Made by a program: the position numbers and the translations under genes. A DNA stretch of 64,000 nt from NCBI GenBank assembly GCA_934272745.1, contig CAKQSI010000006.1, forward strand, positions 10,695-74,694, written 5' to 3'. This document shows positions 62,801 through 64,000 of this stretch, piece by piece. The notes beneath the pieces were generated by a model. It was not told where the DNA came from and did not search any database. It saw only the letters and a program-made list of their open reading frames with translations. The stretch is from an uncultured Clostridia bacterium. GTDB lineage: Bacteria; Bacillota; Clostridia; Christensenellales; Borkfalkiaceae. Within the stretch, counting starts at the first letter, position 1, and each line of letters begins with the position of its first letter.

Positions 62801-63219
62801 TGCGCGGTTTCGCTGTCAAATTCCCGGCTGAAAAAACCGACGTGCGCGGGCGAAAGGACGGCGGGATCCTGCTCGTTTACGATCCATTTCGCGGGCAGCG
62901 CGGCATAGTCCGGTTGGGTCAAAAAGTTCGTTTTTTGGCGGTACGTCCGTTTGTTTCCGGCACCGTCCGTTACGGTTGCCGCAATTTCCAGCGTGTATTC
63001 GGTTTCGGGCGATAAAGGGGGCAGCGGCTGCGCGCTCTGCATATCGGAGATTCGCGTTTCCCGGCAGATCCCGGCGCCGGATTCGTCCGTCAAAAGGACG
63101 AAAAGCGCCGTCTGTCGGGCGCCGGTTCTTTCGTCCTGCAAGCGGTACGAAAAAGTCGCGTTTTCGTACGGGACGGCAAGGCGGTCTTCCTTTCCCGAAA
63201 CAATCAGGTCGTAGATCAT
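59851..63219 (-). CDS. GH78-type alpha-L-rhamnosidase (second)
   Basis: 1122 aa, no signal peptide. N-terminal beta-sandwich regions (fibronectin-like PLSPETEYTLEIAATVTD; carbohydrate-binding-like ~115-265), then the rhamnosidase N-domain (AVLYLSAMGLYEAELGGKRVGDRFLCPGWTEYAVYANADAYDVT, ADGWYAGRVGM) and the catalytic (alpha/alpha)6 domain (GVQTDCCERDERLSWCMDG; TTLWERWDSYI; MNSFNHLEM). Weakly similar to the 22943 enzyme and lacking its repeat insert. AGGAG precedes the ATG. Expression is probably catabolite-repressed through the cre-like site over its promoter. Confidence 0.88.
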   Translation of the reverse strand: MIYDLIVSGKEDRLAVPYENATFSYRLQDERTGARQTALFVLLTDESGAGICRETRISDMQSAQPLPPLSPETEYTLEIAATVTDGAGNKRTYRQKTNFLTQPDYAALPAKWIVNEQDPAVLSPAHVGFFSREFDSETAQPQIVLNFGEEVSPDYVVVTGARPFDVPCQPDCPGLYFPLAFTIEGANLADFSDAQCIYHSPDLTPNPGNQRTFYEVNRSFRYLKFTANRLQRVSETGFRFALEQIEVLRGLDNLAPGAKVTLFPKDAAAKDSSASQLIDGCTVWHTEGRALPLRQPAFFRAFTVEKPVRRAVLYLSAMGLYEAELGGKRVGDRFLCPGWTEYAVYANADAYDVTPLIGKRNLLMVQAADGWYAGRVGMANVFGKRKLRGVYGNRPKIYVCLSLFYEDGTTEKICSDASFLTTANTAVLKSDLYDGETYDSSRALKTAAFYESGGNLSTLPYAKELVPAAVTEESVRLSSRFSSSVFAVEEVPYAAKYTDKNGRAVLDFGKNFAGTAKYVFYAKRGDVVRFLYAEHKNTDNTCYFANYRGAQPVDEYLAATDGLQEFFPRFTYRGFRYVTVLGLNEANLISATGVALSSAKTRTGNFTFSAKAANRLTDMIAGTLRSNLVGVQTDCCERDERLSWCMDGFDDGKYFYDLCDFFRRNQYEREVAPVPENMRPDQTPNALSMFTGQSLLDSKQPYLFWQLAGEKEDLVALYERNRADLSSFEERFPDGIVEVAGYVDWLNGDMIDAEGYPKTGGQISTAEYQTLQQLKQLDLFLKTADVLKKTDDIARFTARKQTVKNAFRRSLMTEELKTKSDTQTSYAMAITHGIYEKEELPIAAKHYLAAVKRYGGRLSCGVYVIDDVLSSWHVLGMPDVALSLAFQSRFPSFGYMMATGATTLWERWDSYIDTRPDPQIKLRWQAAPGSYYTFVNAAGSAGVSMNSFNHLEMSSSSKWLIERVAGLKLSHAPAQAEFTLTPLLSSLIRQAEGSLLTARGKLEFVWLRENAEDSVADGYAENLPESAPDFDTAALAVSNFDDVSAQKLLNQERDLTAVSRLMVRLTVPVGTTVTVLLPKGRILLDGMPLTGGASDDSVQEGIALPRIKVRVPAGKHELVRLP

Positions 63220-63278
63220 CTTAGGCTCCTGTTTTTCATCGGCTTACGTCGCAAGTGCGTTGTACTGCAAGGCGACAA

Positions 63279-63329
63279 TGAAAGCGTTTTCTTCTCGTTT
63301 AGTATACGGCACGGCGCGGCAAATGTCAA
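63279..63329 (-). promoter_or_regulatory. Promoter with downstream cre-like site for the second rhamnosidase
   Basis: Minus strand TTGACA (63329-63324), 17-nt spacer, TATACT (63306-63301). Directly downstream, TGAAAGCGTTTTCT (63279-63292, plus strand) fits the CcpA catabolite-responsive element consensus, placed to block transcription start. Confidence 0.75.
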
Positions 63330-63582
63330 GTAAGTCCGTTTTTTTTGTCCGGGGATTTTGTTTCTGATTTGCGGACCGCGGGGAAAAAATCGGTGCCGGC
63401 GGATTTTGTCGGGCGTCAGATAGGATTTCGGGCGACAAAGAAAGAACTTATATAAGGTCAGAATGCTGTCCGGAAGTCTTGCGGTAGTTTGCGTTTTTGT
63501 CGAGTAAGCGGCAGGATTGGCGCGGAAATTCGTTCCGGACGTTCGGGGAAGAAAAATAATCTCAAAAAAAGGGCAAAATCTG
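63330..63582. other. Gap before tRNA-Ser, no gene
   Basis: Divergent gap. No ORF with a ribosome site and no strong structure. Confidence 0.4.
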
Positions 63583-63611
63583 TTGCTTTTTTCGCGCAAA
63601 TATACTATAAT
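63583..63611 (+). promoter_or_regulatory. Promoter of tRNA-Ser (GGA)
   Basis: TTGCTT (63583-63588), 17-nt spacer, TATAAT (63606-63611), ~55 nt before the tRNA. Confidence 0.75.
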
Positions 63612-63672
63612 ACTATGGCTGAAAAACGAGAGGGGATTCCTTTTCGGACAAGTAAGTGCCCCTTATTCTTTT

Positions 63673-63760
63673 GGAGAGATGGTCGAGCGGCTTAAGGCAC
63701 ACGCTTGGAAAGCGTGCAAGGGTAACACCTTCGCAGGTTCAAATCCTGTTCTCTCCGCCA
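63673..63760 (+). tRNA. tRNA-Ser (GGA)
   Basis: Acceptor GGAGAGA/TCTCTCC, anticodon stem CACGC/GCGTG with loop TTGGAAA (GGA at 63707-63709), long variable arm (CAAGGGTAACACCTTCG), T-arm GGTTCAAATCC, encoded CCA. Confidence 0.95.
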
Positions 63761-63763
63761 ATC

Positions 63764-63808
63764 AAAACCTAAATCGAATACGAGAGTGTTTGGTTTAGGT
63801 TTTTCTTT
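63764..63808 (+). terminator. Terminator of tRNA-Ser (GGA)
   Basis: AAAACCTAAA (63764-63773) pairs with TTTAGGTTTT (63794-63803), with T-rich tail. Confidence 0.85.
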
Positions 63809-64000
63809 TGCAAAAATTCAGGGTTTATCTGCGTTTTTCGGTTGTTGGTGTGCCGTCGTTTCGGTCTTTTTGGGGTTCGTATTGGTGTGTTCGTATCCCT
63901 TTATCCGTGGCATTTGCAGACGGTTTTATGCCGCGAAAGGTTCTTGACGTGAGAAAGGAGTGTGTCAGGCTATCTTGCCAAAGGCAAACGAAAAGCCCCT
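63809..64000. other. Window end, no feature seen
   Basis: No ORF or structure can be supported in the last ~190 bases; a gene may begin beyond the edge. Confidence 0.3.

Overview
This window looks like the replication-origin region of a spore-forming Firmicute, most likely a clostridial gut-type bacterium of moderate GC content. The evidence is a typical origin-proximal gene set (tilS-hpt, ftsH, parB, rsmG, dnaN, rpmH-rnpA-yidD-yidC-jag) mixed with endospore genes (yyaC, a spoIVFA/spoIVFB-type pair, a tricistronic gerA-type germinant receptor). Promoters are strongly sigma-A-like, nearly all with 17-bp spacing. The exact genus cannot be fixed from the sequence alone.

Layout. 1-8.5 kb: a NarL-type two-component system, a lipoprotein, a cold-shock protein, a glycerate kinase with two low-complexity insertions, tRNA-Pro, and an EamA transporter whose two halves lie in different frames joined at an A7 slippery run. 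9-11 kb: tRNA-Ser followed by an AT-rich accessory patch (XRE/ankyrin-like regulator plus a 55-aa ORF). 11.3-14.4 kb: a Na/phosphate symporter with a three-fold Pho-box-like array, then a tRNA-fMet/Met/Glu operon. 14.4-22.5 kb: tilS-hpt, a lipoprotein of mosaic base composition, yyaC, a YugP-type peptidase and two unrecognised proteins. 22.9-32.1 kb: a GH78 alpha-rhamnosidase, spoIVFA/FB-like genes, a PAP2 phosphatase and RNase G. 32.1-36.2 kb: tandem-repeat arrays, ftsH and parB. 36.8-41.2 kb: the gerA-type operon on the minus strand. 41.5-48.8 kb: a papain-like lipoprotein/hydrolase, a SLOG protein, rsmG, a DnaA-box cluster (putative oriC), dnaN and the rpmH-to-jag block. 48.9-52.8 kb: feoA-feoA-feoB plus a FeoB-associated Cys-rich peptide behind a structured leader. 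53-59.6 kb: lipid acyltransferase-type genes, an XRE membrane regulator, a TrpR-like regulator, an epimerase with a zinc ribbon and an EFR1-type ferredoxin. 59.8-64 kb: a second GH78-type protein behind a cre-like site, then tRNA-Ser.

The most unusual content is not a single gene. (1) A ~50-60-bp interspersed repeat (a small GAA-loop hairpin plus a 27-nt conserved core) occurs as two tandem arrays in opposite orientation, after RNase G and between yidC and jag. (2) At least seven otherwise conserved proteins carry in-frame Ala/Pro/Glu-rich inserts or tails, several built from 30-, 42- or ~60-nt DNA tandem repeats. (3) Many intergenic gaps carry their own local tandem repeats or near-perfect GC-rich palindromes sharing a GCGCCCGC core. 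(4) Several genes have a consensus -10 box placed so that the transcript would start at or within about three bases of the start codon (leaderless). (5) dnaN and a DnaA-box cluster lie together without dnaA.
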